DNA of 13,626 nucleotides from a bacterium (GCA_021802115.1 JAKABA010000095.1:1-13626), one strand, 5' to 3'. Counted from the first letter of the stretch, positions 1 through 5,925 are shown. The notes: generated from the sequence alone by a model not told the origin. A program made the numbers and translations.

Positions 1-103
1 CCCGGCGCACCGGGCCCAGCGCCGCACGGCTCGCCCGGTTGGCGATAGGTGCAGCATCCCCTGGACCTCATCCATCGCCAGCGCGCGCCGGGGCCGCCCG
101 CAG

Positions 104-125
104 GCGCCGTCAAAGCTGCTGTCAA
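104..125. repeat. 12-bp-period direct-repeat dimer, left-most (degenerate)
   Basis: Two units resembling TTGCTGTCAA lie 12 bp apart (104-113, three mismatches; 116-125, one mismatch). The same dimer recurs at 335-356, 1113-1134, 10895-10916 and, more degenerate, at 10664-10685. It sits about 60 bp outside the acceptor end of the tRNA-Lys fragment. Short direct repeats flanking a tRNA-derived core resemble integrase arm-type sites, but that role is inference. The rest of 1-130 shows no gene that I can support. Confidence 0.45.
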
Positions 126-185
126 CCGGCCTCAGAGCCCGCCTGGTCGTGCGAATGTACGTCCGCTCTGAGATCGCAATCGGGG

Positions 186-227
186 TGCCGCCAGCAGGAT
201 TCGAACCTGCGACCCTGGGCTTAAAAG
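186..227 (-). tRNA. tRNA-Lys(UUU) 3'-half fragment, att-like core (left copy)
   Basis: Read on the minus strand, this gives the anticodon loop CTTTTAA (221-227, anticodon TTT), the 3' anticodon stem GCCCA, the variable loop GGGTC, a perfect T-arm (GCAGG / TTCGAAT / CCTGC, 194-210), the acceptor strand TGGCGGC (187-193) and discriminator A (186). No CCA is encoded. The sequence 5' of the loop cannot form the D-arm or pair with the acceptor, so only the 3' half exists and it cannot make a working tRNA. A half starting at the anticodon loop is the classic shape of a tRNA-derived phage or island attachment core. Read from the other strand it gives the PAGFEPATLGL-type peptide common next to integration sites. 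Confidence 0.7.
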
Positions 228-334
228 ACTGCCCTGGAAGCGTCCGGGGACGTGCGTCCTCGTCCGACGTGAGTTCAAAGTTGCTGCTTTTAGGACCCAC
301 CCCGTCCGCCGGCGTCCGTCTGTGAACGGTGCCG

Positions 335-356
335 TTGCTGTCAAAATTGCTGTCAA
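335..356. repeat. Perfect TTGCTGTCAA tandem dimer (left copy)
   Basis: Two identical units TTGCTGTCAA occupy 335-344 and 347-356, separated by AA, giving a 12-bp period. On the minus strand each unit reads TTGACAGCAA, so it also contains a -35-like TTGACA. The pair lies about 108 bp beyond the anticodon-loop end of the tRNA half. The region 228-463 holds no supportable gene; this dimer and the TA promoter are its only recognisable signals. Confidence 0.75.
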
Positions 357-463
357 CTTGCTGGTGTTCCCGCGCCCCAGGCCCCTTCGAAGTCCGTCAT
401 CGGCCTAGCCGCTGAAGTCTCCACCATCCGAATCCAGCCACTGCGCACCCACGCCCGCTACTT

Positions 464-484
464 TGCTAATGTACTACGTTAGCA
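464..484 (+). promoter_or_regulatory. Palindromic operator over the left TA promoter
   Basis: A 21-bp near-perfect palindrome has arms TGCTAA and TTAGCA and inner arms GTA / TAC around a central C. Only the position 7/15 pair is mismatched. It lies 26 bp upstream of the GTG start of the antitoxin and overlaps the likely -10 region (TGTACT). Phd-type antitoxins commonly repress their own operon by binding such palindromes with their N-terminal domain. The assignment rests on position and symmetry. Confidence 0.6.
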
Positions 485-510
485 GGTACATCGTGAATGG
501 GAGTGGGCTA

Positions 511-780
511 GTGGCAACGATCGGGATCCGTGACCTGGCGAACAACACCAGCGCGGTCGTCGAGCAAGTGGCTCGAACTGGCCGACCGACCCTGGTGACG
601 CGGCGGGGGCACCCCGTCGCTGCCCTCATCGCCGTCGACGAAGACGAGTTACTGGATCACATTCTTGCCAATGCCCCGGAGTACGTCCGTTCGATGAGCC
701 TGGCCGAAGCCGAGGTGTCCAAGGGCCAGCGGGGCCGGCTATTGGATGAGGTGGTTGCCGAGCTCGACTCCGAGGCTTGA
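511..780 (+). CDS. Phd/YefM-family antitoxin (left copy)
   Basis: This is an 89-residue type II antitoxin. The N-terminus (ATIGIRDLANNTSAVVEQV) followed by GRPTLVTRRGHPVAALIAVDE is the characteristic Phd/YefM DNA-binding fold. The acidic, extended C-terminus (LLDEVVAELDSEA) would wrap and neutralise the toxin. I chose the GTG at 511 because GGGAG at 499-503 lies 7 nt upstream and the family begins at this ATIGIRD block. An upstream TTG (463) or ATG (469) would put the start inside the operator palindrome. The stop is followed directly and in frame by the toxin reading frame. The copy at 11061-11330 differs at only two residues (A/G in ILANA and V/M in EVSKG). The gene probably represses its own transcription through the 464-484 palindrome. 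Confidence 0.88.
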   Translation: MATIGIRDLANNTSAVVEQVARTGRPTLVTRRGHPVAALIAVDEDELLDHILANAPEYVRSMSLAEAEVSKGQRGRLLDEVVAELDSEA

Positions 781-783
781 GCC

Positions 784-1053
784 CTGACTAGGACGATAAC
801 CCTATCCCCCAGGGGGGAACGCGACCTCCGTCGCGCCCCTGACAAACGGCGGCTCGCAATACTCGAGGGATTGCGCGCCTTGGCCGCCGAGCGTCCAGGT
901 GCCGACATCAAGGCTCTGGCTGGTCATCGTGGATGGTACCGACTGAGGGTGGGTGACTGGCGGGTGCTTTACCTCTCGGACCCTCCTGGAATCATGATCG
1001 ACCGCATCGTCAACCGTCTCGACCTGGCACGTGCCCTCGACACCCTGCCTTGA
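784..1053 (+). CDS. RelE/ParE-family toxin, non-canonical CTG start (left copy)
   Basis: The 89-residue frame reads LTRTITLSPRGERDLRR at the start and WYRLRVGDWRVLYLSD at about residues 51-66, then DRIVNRLDL near the end. This is the RelE/ParE fold: an N-terminal beta strand and helices, a central R-x-R-x-G-D-x-R-x-x-Y strand pair, and a final R-x-D segment. RelE members cleave mRNA on ribosomes and ParE members poison gyrase; which applies here cannot be told. No ATG, GTG or TTG exists in frame between the antitoxin TGA (778-780) and a TTG at 871, which would remove the first 29 residues. A CTG at 784 has GAGG (772-775) 8 nt upstream and gives the family's expected N-terminus. The toxin therefore starts at CTG, is made by readthrough of the in-frame TGA, or is silent. 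About 10 residues differ from the right copy. Confidence 0.75.
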   Translation: MTRTITLSPRGERDLRRAPDKRRLAILEGLRALAAERPGADIKALAGHRGWYRLRVGDWRVLYLSDPPGIMIDRIVNRLDLARALDTLP

Positions 1054-1112
1054 TGCCCGGAGCCGCAAAGCGACGAGCCCACGGCGGCAAGGCCGGCCAC
1101 TGTTCGGCCGCG

Positions 1113-1134
1113 TTGCTGTAAACATTGCTGTCAA
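1113..1134. repeat. TTGCTGTCAA-type dimer after the left TA module
   Basis: Units TTGCTGTAAA (1113-1122) and TTGCTGTCAA (1125-1134) again lie 12 bp apart. This dimer lies 22 bp beyond the end of the large repeat and just before the stop of the AraC gene. It has no counterpart after the right TA copy. It is one of five occurrences of this dimer, all beside the two att-like/TA segments. Confidence 0.65.
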
Positions 1135-1139
1135 GAACG

Positions 1140-2027
1140 TCACCGTACTACCTCGGGCACCTCTCGACTCTCGGACCCAGACTGCGCTCTCACATACTCG
1201 CCGGGGGTGACTCCCACAGTCCGCTTGAAGTGCCGACTAAAGTGCGCCTGATCGTAGAAACCAGCCTCAGCTGCCGCCAGCGCGATCGGAATACCTTGGC
1301 CCAGGAGTTCCTTGGCTCGTCTGACGCGGACCTGCGTCTGATAAGCATGAGGCGCAAGGCCTACATCCCGCCGGAAGACGCGGCAGAGGTAATACGGGCT
1401 GAGCCCGGTAACTCCAGCGAGTTCGTGCAAGGAGATGCTCTCGGCCGCCCTCGCTTCAAGATAGCCGCGTGCCGTCGCGATCGACTTGCGCTCCCTTCCC
1501 AGAGCATTGGCCGGTCGTCGGCCGGTGGCGTGACGCCCAACCAGCCATGCCAGGGCTTCGGTGAGGTAGGACTCGCGCTGGAGCAATGTGGAGCCCTCGT
1601 CCTCAGCCGCAAGAAGGAACCGACGCAGCCGCTTGGCCACCTCGAGATCTCTCAGCGCACCGTGGGGGAATTCCGGGAGGCCCTGCTTGCGCTGCGGGAA
1701 CTCAGCCATGATCTGAACCATCTGGTCGCGACTCGGGTAGAGCGCCCGGTACCTCCAGGGAGCCTCCGTCACCGGTCCGCCGGCGTGAGCCTCCTCTGGG
1801 TTCAACACCAAGACATCTCCCGGCTCAACCTCATGGCGCTCGCCCCGAAAGACAGGGCCGCCGACGCCCCCCTCGGTCACGGCGATCAGGAAACCTTCGT
1901 GCGCGTGGGGGGTGAAGATCAACCGGCCGTAGTTTGCCCTCAGCACCTCCAAGCCACCGAGGCCCTCCACCCGCCACAAGCGAGCTTCGTCGACGGGCTC
2001 ATGTGCTCGCTGAGACATCCCGACCAT
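1140..2027 (-). CDS. AraC-family transcriptional regulator with N-terminal cupin domain
   Basis: The 295-residue protein has an N-terminal AraC-type cupin ligand domain (about residues 20-100) containing FTPHAHEG, with H41 and H43, and VEPGDVLVLNPEEAHAG. The C-terminal double helix-turn-helix covers about residues 190-285. SISLHELAGVTGLSPYYLCRVFRR forms the first HTH and IPIALAAAEAGFYDQAHFSRHFKR the second, followed by the family signature VGVTPGEYVR. The length is normal for the family. The ATG at 2027 is supported by a TANNNT -10 element (TAGACT, 2034-2039) six bases upstream and the absence of a Shine-Dalgarno sequence, which suggests a leaderless message. It is divergent from the ABM-fold gene at 2094, which it probably controls together with the downstream aminotransferase. 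The ligand is unknown; a small organic molecule is likely for this fold. Confidence 0.92.
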   Translation of the reverse strand: MVGMSQRAHEPVDEARLWRVEGLGGLEVLRANYGRLIFTPHAHEGFLIAVTEGGVGGPVFRGERHEVEPGDVLVLNPEEAHAGGPVTEAPWRYRALYPSRDQMVQIMAEFPQRKQGLPEFPHGALRDLEVAKRLRRFLLAAEDEGSTLLQRESYLTEALAWLVGRHATGRRPANALGRERKSIATARGYLEARAAESISLHELAGVTGLSPYYLCRVFRRDVGLAPHAYQTQVRVRRAKELLGQGIPIALAAAEAGFYDQAHFSRHFKRTVGVTPGEYVRAQSGSESREVPEVVR

Positions 2028-2033
2028 GGGGTC

Positions 2034-2087
2034 AGTCTAGTTCTGCGCAATCCCGTACAAGACAGGGGCCGAAGCGGGCGCTAGCCT
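2034..2087. promoter_or_regulatory. Divergent leaderless-type promoters between AraC and ABM genes
   Basis: On the plus strand, AAGACA (2059-2064), a 17-bp spacer and TAGCCT (2082-2087) are followed by six bases and the ATG at 2094. On the minus strand, TAGACT (2034-2039) is followed by six bases and the AraC ATG at 2027, with a weaker TTGTAC-like -35 near 2055-2060. The two -35 zones overlap in the middle of the 66-bp gap, so one regulator bound there could affect both directions. Neither start has a Shine-Dalgarno sequence. Confidence 0.5.
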
Positions 2088-2093
2088 GTCGAC

Positions 2094-2468
2094 ATGGTTG
2101 GATCGAGTTCCTCCACCACGGACGGTTCAGCGCGGACGCCCATGATCTGCCGGCTTTGGCGCGCCCGCGCCACCCCGCAGGGGGCCAACGAGTATCGCAG
2201 GCACTTCTCCGAGAGGGTTGTCCCGCATCTCGAAAACATCGATGGCTATGCCGGAGCCTACTTGCTGGAGCGCACGGAGGAAGCTCACGTGGAGATCCGG
2301 GTGGCGACCCTGTGGCGCTCTGTGGATGCGGTTCGCAGGTTCGCGGGCGCGGACATCGAAGCGGCTGTGGTGGAACCCGAGGCGCAGGCGGTCCTCACCG
2401 ACTATGACACCACGGTTCGTCACTACGCAATCACGGCTGGCACACTCACAGGAGGGCCGGGCCGGTGA
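2094..2468 (+). CDS. Antibiotic-biosynthesis-monooxygenase (ABM) fold, small dimeric alpha/beta-barrel protein
   Basis: The 124-residue protein has its core between about residues 17 and 113. ICRLWRARATPQGANEYRRHF, then IDGYAGAYLLERTEEAHVEIRVATLWRSVDAVRRFAG, then YDTTVRHYAI is the beta-alpha-beta pattern of the ABM / dimeric ferredoxin-like superfamily. Members range from cofactor-independent monooxygenases to stress proteins, so the reaction cannot be assigned. The ATG at 2094 is favoured by the TAGCCT promoter element six bases upstream. An internal ATG at 2142 would begin precisely at the domain and is the alternative. The gene is divergent from the AraC regulator and lies 76 bp before the aminotransferase, so it is probably the first gene of an AraC-controlled transcription unit. 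Confidence 0.75.
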   Translation: MVGSSSSTTDGSARTPMICRLWRARATPQGANEYRRHFSERVVPHLENIDGYAGAYLLERTEEAHVEIRVATLWRSVDAVRRFAGADIEAAVVEPEAQAVLTDYDTTVRHYAITAGTLTGGPGR

Positions 2469-2544
2469 CGCCCGCCGCTGTCCCACCCCTCCTCTCTTCG
2501 GCAAGGCCGGCCGTTCAGACTGAGAGCACCGGAGGTCACGACAG

Positions 2545-3528
2545 ATGAGCGCGGCAACTCACCCGGCGGCACGTACGGGACCCTTCGGCCAGCCGTTTCC
2601 GGTGGTCTACGTGGACGGGAGGTTCTCAGCTGAGGAAGACTCCCGAGTGAGCGTTCACGCCAACGCGATCTCCTATGGGACGGGCACCTTCGAAGGGATC
2701 CGGGCGACCTGGAACGAAGAGCTGGGTGAACTCTACCTGCTCGAAGCGGAAGCCCACTTCCAGCGCCTCCAGCAGTCCGCGCGGGTACTCGGCTTGGACT
2801 TGGCTCCTTCCCCCCAAGACCTGGTGGCGGCCAGCAGCGAGCTACTACGCCGGAATGGGGTCCGAGTAGACACCTACCTGCGGCCCCTCTACATCCTCGA
2901 AGGAGAAGAGTTGCCGGTCCGCATGCACGATGTCCGCCCTCGCCTCTCGATCGCGGCCACCCCGTTTGTGGGTGCCTACATCAGCCTCAGTGGAGTCCGC
3001 TGCATGATCAGCTCCTGGCGACGCGCACCAGATGCGGTCCTGCCGAGTCGAGCGAAACTCTGCGGGAGCTACGTTGGGCCCGCGCTGGCCAAGAGCGAGG
3101 CCGTCGCCAGCGGCTACGACGAGGCGATCATGCTCAACGTCGCCGGCAATGTGACGGAGGCCACCACCTCGAACTTGTTCATGCGTCGCGGGACCGAGTG
3201 GCTGACTCCTGCCGTGAGCGACGACATCCTGGAAGGGATCACGCGGGCACAGGTGAAAACTCTCCTGGCAGAGAGAACCGGCAGCCCAGTCTTGGAGCGC
3301 AGCGTCCAGCGGACGGAGCTGTTTGTGTGCGACGAGCTCCTCCTCTGCGGAACGGCGGCGCTGATCGTGCCAGTGGTCGAGGTGAGCGGGCGGCCGGTTG
3401 GAGACGGTAAGCCCGGAGAGACCACGATGGCTCTTCAGAACGACTTGCGCTCGATAGCCAGGCGAGCTGACGGCCGACACTTCGAGTGGACGACTCCCGT
3501 CTACGGAACAGCAGAGGGTAAGGCATGA
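2545..3528 (+). CDS. Class IV PLP aminotransferase, branched-chain aminotransferase (IlvE)-like
   Basis: The 327-residue protein is a fold-type IV PLP enzyme. The N-terminal signature VHANAISYGTGTFEGIRA (residues 37-54) is typical of branched-chain aminotransferases. RAKLCGSYVGPALAKSEA carries the probable Schiff-base lysine K171. GYDEAIMLN leads into VTEATTSNLF with E205 near the PLP pyridine nitrogen, and CGTAA (268-272) is the phosphate-binding loop. Such enzymes move amino groups between branched-chain amino acids and 2-oxoglutarate in the cytoplasm. The EATTSNLF block departs from the usual EGxGEN of IlvE and is closer to D-amino-acid transaminase or aminodeoxychorismate-lyase variants, so the substrate may differ. 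The ATG at 2545 has GGAGGT (2531-2536) 8 nt upstream. The stop overlaps the start of the next cupin gene. Confidence 0.88.
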   Translation: MSAATHPAARTGPFGQPFPVVYVDGRFSAEEDSRVSVHANAISYGTGTFEGIRATWNEELGELYLLEAEAHFQRLQQSARVLGLDLAPSPQDLVAASSELLRRNGVRVDTYLRPLYILEGEELPVRMHDVRPRLSIAATPFVGAYISLSGVRCMISSWRRAPDAVLPSRAKLCGSYVGPALAKSEAVASGYDEAIMLNVAGNVTEATTSNLFMRRGTEWLTPAVSDDILEGITRAQVKTLLAERTGSPVLERSVQRTELFVCDELLLCGTAALIVPVVEVSGRPVGDGKPGETTMALQNDLRSIARRADGRHFEWTTPVYGTAEGKA

Positions 3529-3893
3529 CCAATCTTCGAGAGATCACAAGCATCGCGCCCAAGCGCATCTGGGCTGACGTGCGTGCGCGCATCGTGGAGA
3601 GCGACCGGATCACGCTGGCGCTGGTGGAGCTTCCGCCGGACGGGGTGGTTCCGGAACACAGGCACGGGAACGACCAAGTTGGAATGGTGATCGAGGGCTC
3701 GGTCACTTTCAGGATTGGCGAAGAGACCAGGGAACTCGGTCCAGGTGGTACCTGGACCATCCCAAGCAACGAACCACACCAAGTCACGGCCGGGGGCCAA
3801 GGGGCCGTGGTGGTGGACGTGTTCAGCCCGACTCGAACGGATTGGGGGCAGATCGCAGCAGAGGTGGTCCATCCGCCACGCTGGCCGCGCTGA
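3525..3893 (+). CDS. Small single-domain cupin protein
   Basis: The 122-residue protein is one cupin barrel. The first motif is PEHRHGNDQVGMVIEG, with H45 and H47, a glutamine (Q51) where the usual motif has glutamate, and G58. The second motif is WTIPSNEPHQV with H85. Three histidines could still bind a divalent metal, and the Glu-to-Gln change may alter the metal or the chemistry. The ATG overlaps the aminotransferase stop by 4 nt (ATGA, 3525-3528), so translation is probably coupled and the two work in the same pathway. A possible role is handling of the keto acid or amine formed by the aminotransferase, but nothing in the sequence fixes this. Confidence 0.8.
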   Translation: MTNLREITSIAPKRIWADVRARIVESDRITLALVELPPDGVVPEHRHGNDQVGMVIEGSVTFRIGEETRELGPGGTWTIPSNEPHQVTAGGQGAVVVDVFSPTRTDWGQIAAEVVHPPRWPR

Positions 3894-4313
3894 CCTCCTC
3901 CCGCAAGTGGGGCTCGAGACTACTGGCGATCTTCGAGCCGACACCGAGGCGGCCGTTGCCCGCGGCGCGGGGGAATCCCTGCGCCGCAGGGTCCACACAG
4001 CCGCGGCACGCCTTCGGGCCCTACCCCCACCCGGGCGAGGCCGCTCCGCTCTGACAGGGCCGGTCCACCGACTGATGGCCGCCCAGGGGGCTCCGCGACC
4101 ATCCGCATAGCTCGCGGCCAAGCCCTTGTGGAATCCCGGGGCCGCCGAGCAGGCTGCCACCGACCCGACGCCGACGTGGACGCGGTTGCGGTCGGGCCCG
4201 CATCACCGGCGGTGTTTGCCAGACTCGGCGCTGGCGCCCTCCACCATACCGTCGCGATGCGCATCCTCAGCGGCTCTGCCGTTGCTCAGCCGGTGAACAC
4301 CGACCGGGCGCCT
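3894..4313. other. 420-bp gap between convergent operons; no gene recognised
   Basis: This gap separates the plus-strand aminotransferase-cupin unit from the minus-strand amidohydrolase operon. Frames on both strands stay open over parts of it, but none has a recognisable domain, a credible start with a Shine-Dalgarno sequence, or family-like composition. The only structures seen are two adjacent GC hairpins near 3958-3991. It may be decayed coding sequence. Confidence 0.5.
3958..3991 (+). terminator. Tandem GC-rich hairpins, possible terminator without U-tract
   Basis: CCGCG-G-CGCGG-like symmetry at about 3959-3970 is followed by CCCTGC (3977-3982), loop GCC and GCAGGG (3986-3991). They lie 65-98 bp after the cupin stop. 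No T-run follows, as is common for actinobacterial terminators, so the call rests on position and stem strength only. Confidence 0.3.
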
Positions 4314-5096
4314 TCAAGGCACTCGCCGGCCAGTCGCTGTCAAGCGGTAGAAGGTGGCGGCGTTGTCGTAGAGGACCGCAGCTGCCAGCCCTTCGCCCAG
4401 GGCCTCGGTGATGAAGTCGATGTCGGCATCCTGGAAGGGCCTGGGGGCACGGGTGGAAGGAAGGTCGGTGCCGAAGAGAAGGGCCATAGGGTTGACCTCA
4501 GCTATGGCGCGCAGGGTGGCGCCGATGTCGAGGTCGCCGCGGCCGAAACCAGTGGCCTTGACGCAGGCGCCCCGCTCGACCAGGCGCAGCAGGTGGGGCA
4601 GCCCTTCGCGGGAGAGCCCCAGATGGTCGATGCTGACCTTCGGCAGTGCCACGAGCACTGGGCTGAGATCCGGCAGGTCGCGGGAATCTATGTAAAGCTC
4701 GGTGTGCCAGTCCGCCAGCTCATGGACGCGACGGGCGAGAGCGTCGAGGTGCTGCAGGGTCTCGGAGCCACCGCGGCGCACATTGAACCTCACTCCGCGC
4801 ACACCAGCTCTGGCCAGCATCAGGATCTGCTCATCAGGAGCGGTGGCCGGCAGCTGGGTCACGCCGACGAAGCCCGGGCCGAGGCGGGCCAGGGCGTCCA
4901 GCAAGTAGTCCTGGTCGAAGGCCTGAAACGAGCCCGACACGACGGCTCCACGAACTACGTTGAGGTCGGCGGTGCGCTGCCGGTAGGCCTCGGCCGTGAA
5001 TACGGGAGGAAGGTAGCCGTCGTTGGCCACCAGCGGGAAGCGCGGGTCGATCACGTGCAGATGGGCGTCGAAGAGCGGTAGCCGCCCGCGCGTCAC
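4314..5096 (-). CDS. Amidohydrolase-family metal-dependent hydrolase (amidohydrolase_2 type)
   Basis: The 260-residue protein is a TIM-barrel amidohydrolase. It opens with FDAHLHVID (D10, H12, H14, metal-binding H-x-H at the end of strand 1). The C-terminal half has VSIDHLGL (H158) and LLFGTDLPSTRAPRPF with D211, the conserved catalytic or metal aspartate, and it ends in YDNAATFYRL. Relatives hydrolyse lactones or amides or decarboxylate small aromatic and dicarboxylic acids. The short length is usual for the PDC-lactonase-like branch. The GTG start overlaps the stop of the FlK-like gene by 4 nt (GTGA, 5093-5096), which indicates coupled translation. A decayed second copy of its first ~60 codons lies upstream at 6005-6164. 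The substrate is unknown. Confidence 0.85.
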   Translation of the reverse strand: MTRGRLPLFDAHLHVIDPRFPLVANDGYLPPVFTAEAYRQRTADLNVVRGAVVSGSFQAFDQDYLLDALARLGPGFVGVTQLPATAPDEQILMLARAGVRGVRFNVRRGGSETLQHLDALARRVHELADWHTELYIDSRDLPDLSPVLVALPKVSIDHLGLSREGLPHLLRLVERGACVKATGFGRGDLDIGATLRAIAEVNPMALLFGTDLPSTRAPRPFQDADIDFITEALGEGLAAAVLYDNAATFYRLTATGRRVP

Positions 5097-5524
5097 GACG
5101 ACCGCTCGGTGCGGGTGACCCGGTCCAGCAGGCGCGCCTCGAACCGTCTGAGGTCGATGACGGCGCGCCCGTGGGTGCCGCGGCTGATCACGGCGTCGTC
5201 GTCCCGGGCCTGCACTGAGAACTTCAGCTGCCGGCCCTCGACGCGGGTCAGCTCCACATCGACCGTCACGAGCGCCCCGGGTGGAGTCGGGGCGTCATGG
5301 CTGATGTCGACATGCACTCCAAGGGTGGCCTCGCCGTCGTCGAGGTGCCCGGACAGAGCGCGCATGCACGCCCACTCAACGATCCCCACCAGATACCCGG
5401 TCGCGAGCACGTCGGGTAGCGCGCCGAACTCCTTGGACTCGGGCAGCAGGTGTGGCACCGTGCGTCCGGCCGGTACCAGGTACTCGAGCCGCCCGGTCAG
5501 CCCAGGTCGCAGCGTGTCCTTCAC
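5093..5524 (-). CDS. FlK-like hot-dog thioesterase (fluoroacetyl-CoA thioesterase family)
   Basis: The 143-residue hot-dog protein aligns without gaps to my memory of Streptomyces cattleya FlK through at least residue 124. Shared blocks are TVxHLxPESxEF, ATGxxVGxxEWACxRA, HxAxTPPG, VEGR and GTHxRAVI. The residues reported as catalytic or structural in FlK occur at the same numbers: T42, E50, G69, H76 and R120. F33 is kept, but F36, part of the lid linked to fluoroacetyl selectivity, is leucine here. It should hydrolyse a small acyl-CoA, but selectivity for the fluorinated substrate is doubtful. The start is GTG at 5524, with AGAGGA about 11 nt upstream. It sits 29 bp after the cupin and overlaps the amidohydrolase by 4 nt, so the three genes form one operon. 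Confidence 0.88.
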   Translation of the reverse strand: MKDTLRPGLTGRLEYLVPAGRTVPHLLPESKEFGALPDVLATGYLVGIVEWACMRALSGHLDDGEATLGVHVDISHDAPTPPGALVTVDVELTRVEGRQLKFSVQARDDDAVISRGTHGRAVIDLRRFEARLLDRVTRTERSS

Positions 5525-5553
5525 GGTCGCTCTGATCCTCTTTCCGGGGCGGC

Positions 5554-5925
5554 TCAGTCGCCTGTGGCGATGACGCCTGCCTTCTCGATCATCAAGACGG
5601 CGCTGCGAACCGGCACGACCGGCCGGTGCGCCATTCCGGCGGGCACGGTGAACGCCTGCCTGGGCCCGAGCTCGACTGTCTCGGCGCCCTCAAGCTCGAT
5701 CCGGAACAGTCCGTCGAGGACGAAGAAGAACTCGTCCTGTTCGTCGTGGGTGTGCCAGTGGAACTCTCCCTGCATTACCCCGAGGCGCACCAACACCTCG
5801 CCGACTTGGATCAGCGTCTGGTTGTACCAGGGATCCTCGACCTTATCGATCAGGGCCTGGACGTCCATCGTCTGCATGACGGTGAAGAGCGGCTGGTAGT
5901 GGATGGCGTAGTCCTGCTGTGACAT
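5554..5925 (-). CDS. Cupin-domain protein, first gene of FlK-amidohydrolase operon
   Basis: The 123-residue single cupin has a complete first motif: G53, H58, H60, E65 and G72 in GEFHWHTHDEQDEFFFVLDG. The second motif is AFTVPAGMAHRP with H100. This is an intact 3-His/1-Glu metal site, so it may be a dioxygenase, isomerase or small-molecule binder. I chose the ATG at 5925 because GAGGAG lies 6 nt upstream. The reading frame stays open back to 5988, but without family-like sequence. It heads a minus-strand operon with the FlK-like thioesterase 29 bp downstream, suggesting that it acts on the same acid or acyl compound. It differs clearly from the cupin at 3525, which lacks the glutamate. Confidence 0.85.
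   Translation of the reverse strand: MSQQDYAIHYQPLFTVMQTMDVQALIDKVEDPWYNQTLIQVGEVLVRLGVMQGEFHWHTHDEQDEFFFVLDGLFRIELEGAETVELGPRQAFTVPAGMAHRPVVPVRSAVLMIEKAGVIATGD

Larger units (their letters stand above)
131..1091 (+). repeat. Left copy of ~0.95-kb direct repeat (tRNA fragment + toxin-antitoxin)
   Basis: This stretch is repeated in the same orientation at 10691-11641. Identity is very high over the tRNA fragment (181-318) and over the antitoxin gene, lower in 318-470 (with a 10-bp length difference near 366-400) and in the toxin gene. The offset is 10560 before and 10550 after that indel. Weaker similarity extends left to about 104. The repeat contains the tRNA-Lys 3' half, the tandem TTGCTGTCAA dimer, the palindromic operator and both TA genes. 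The two copies bracket about 9.6 kb of metabolic genes. Confidence 0.93.

Noticed and set aside
39..224. Open frames ending in QQDSNLRPWA (39-224), and 10616-11032 containing PPAGFEPATLGLKD
   Set aside because: These peptides are antisense or readthrough translations of the tRNA-Lys 3' half, a well-known spurious annotation near tRNA genes. They show no other domain and no credible ribosome site.
186..300. Complete tRNA gene
   Set aside because: No 5' acceptor strand, D-arm or 5' anticodon stem pairs with the 3' half in either copy; only the 3' half is present.
463..510. Longer antitoxin start at TTG 463 (and 11013)
   Set aside because: It would translate through the operator palindrome and promoter; GTG 511 has a good ribosome site and begins the Phd-family sequence.
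1125..2084. 319-codon plus-strand open frame
   Set aside because: It lies opposite the clearly real AraC gene; the frame is kept open by GC-rich codon structure and has no domain.
4128..5081. 317-codon plus-strand open frame
   Set aside because: It is antisense to the amidohydrolase with its active-site motifs; its sequence is low-complexity-like and unrecognisable.
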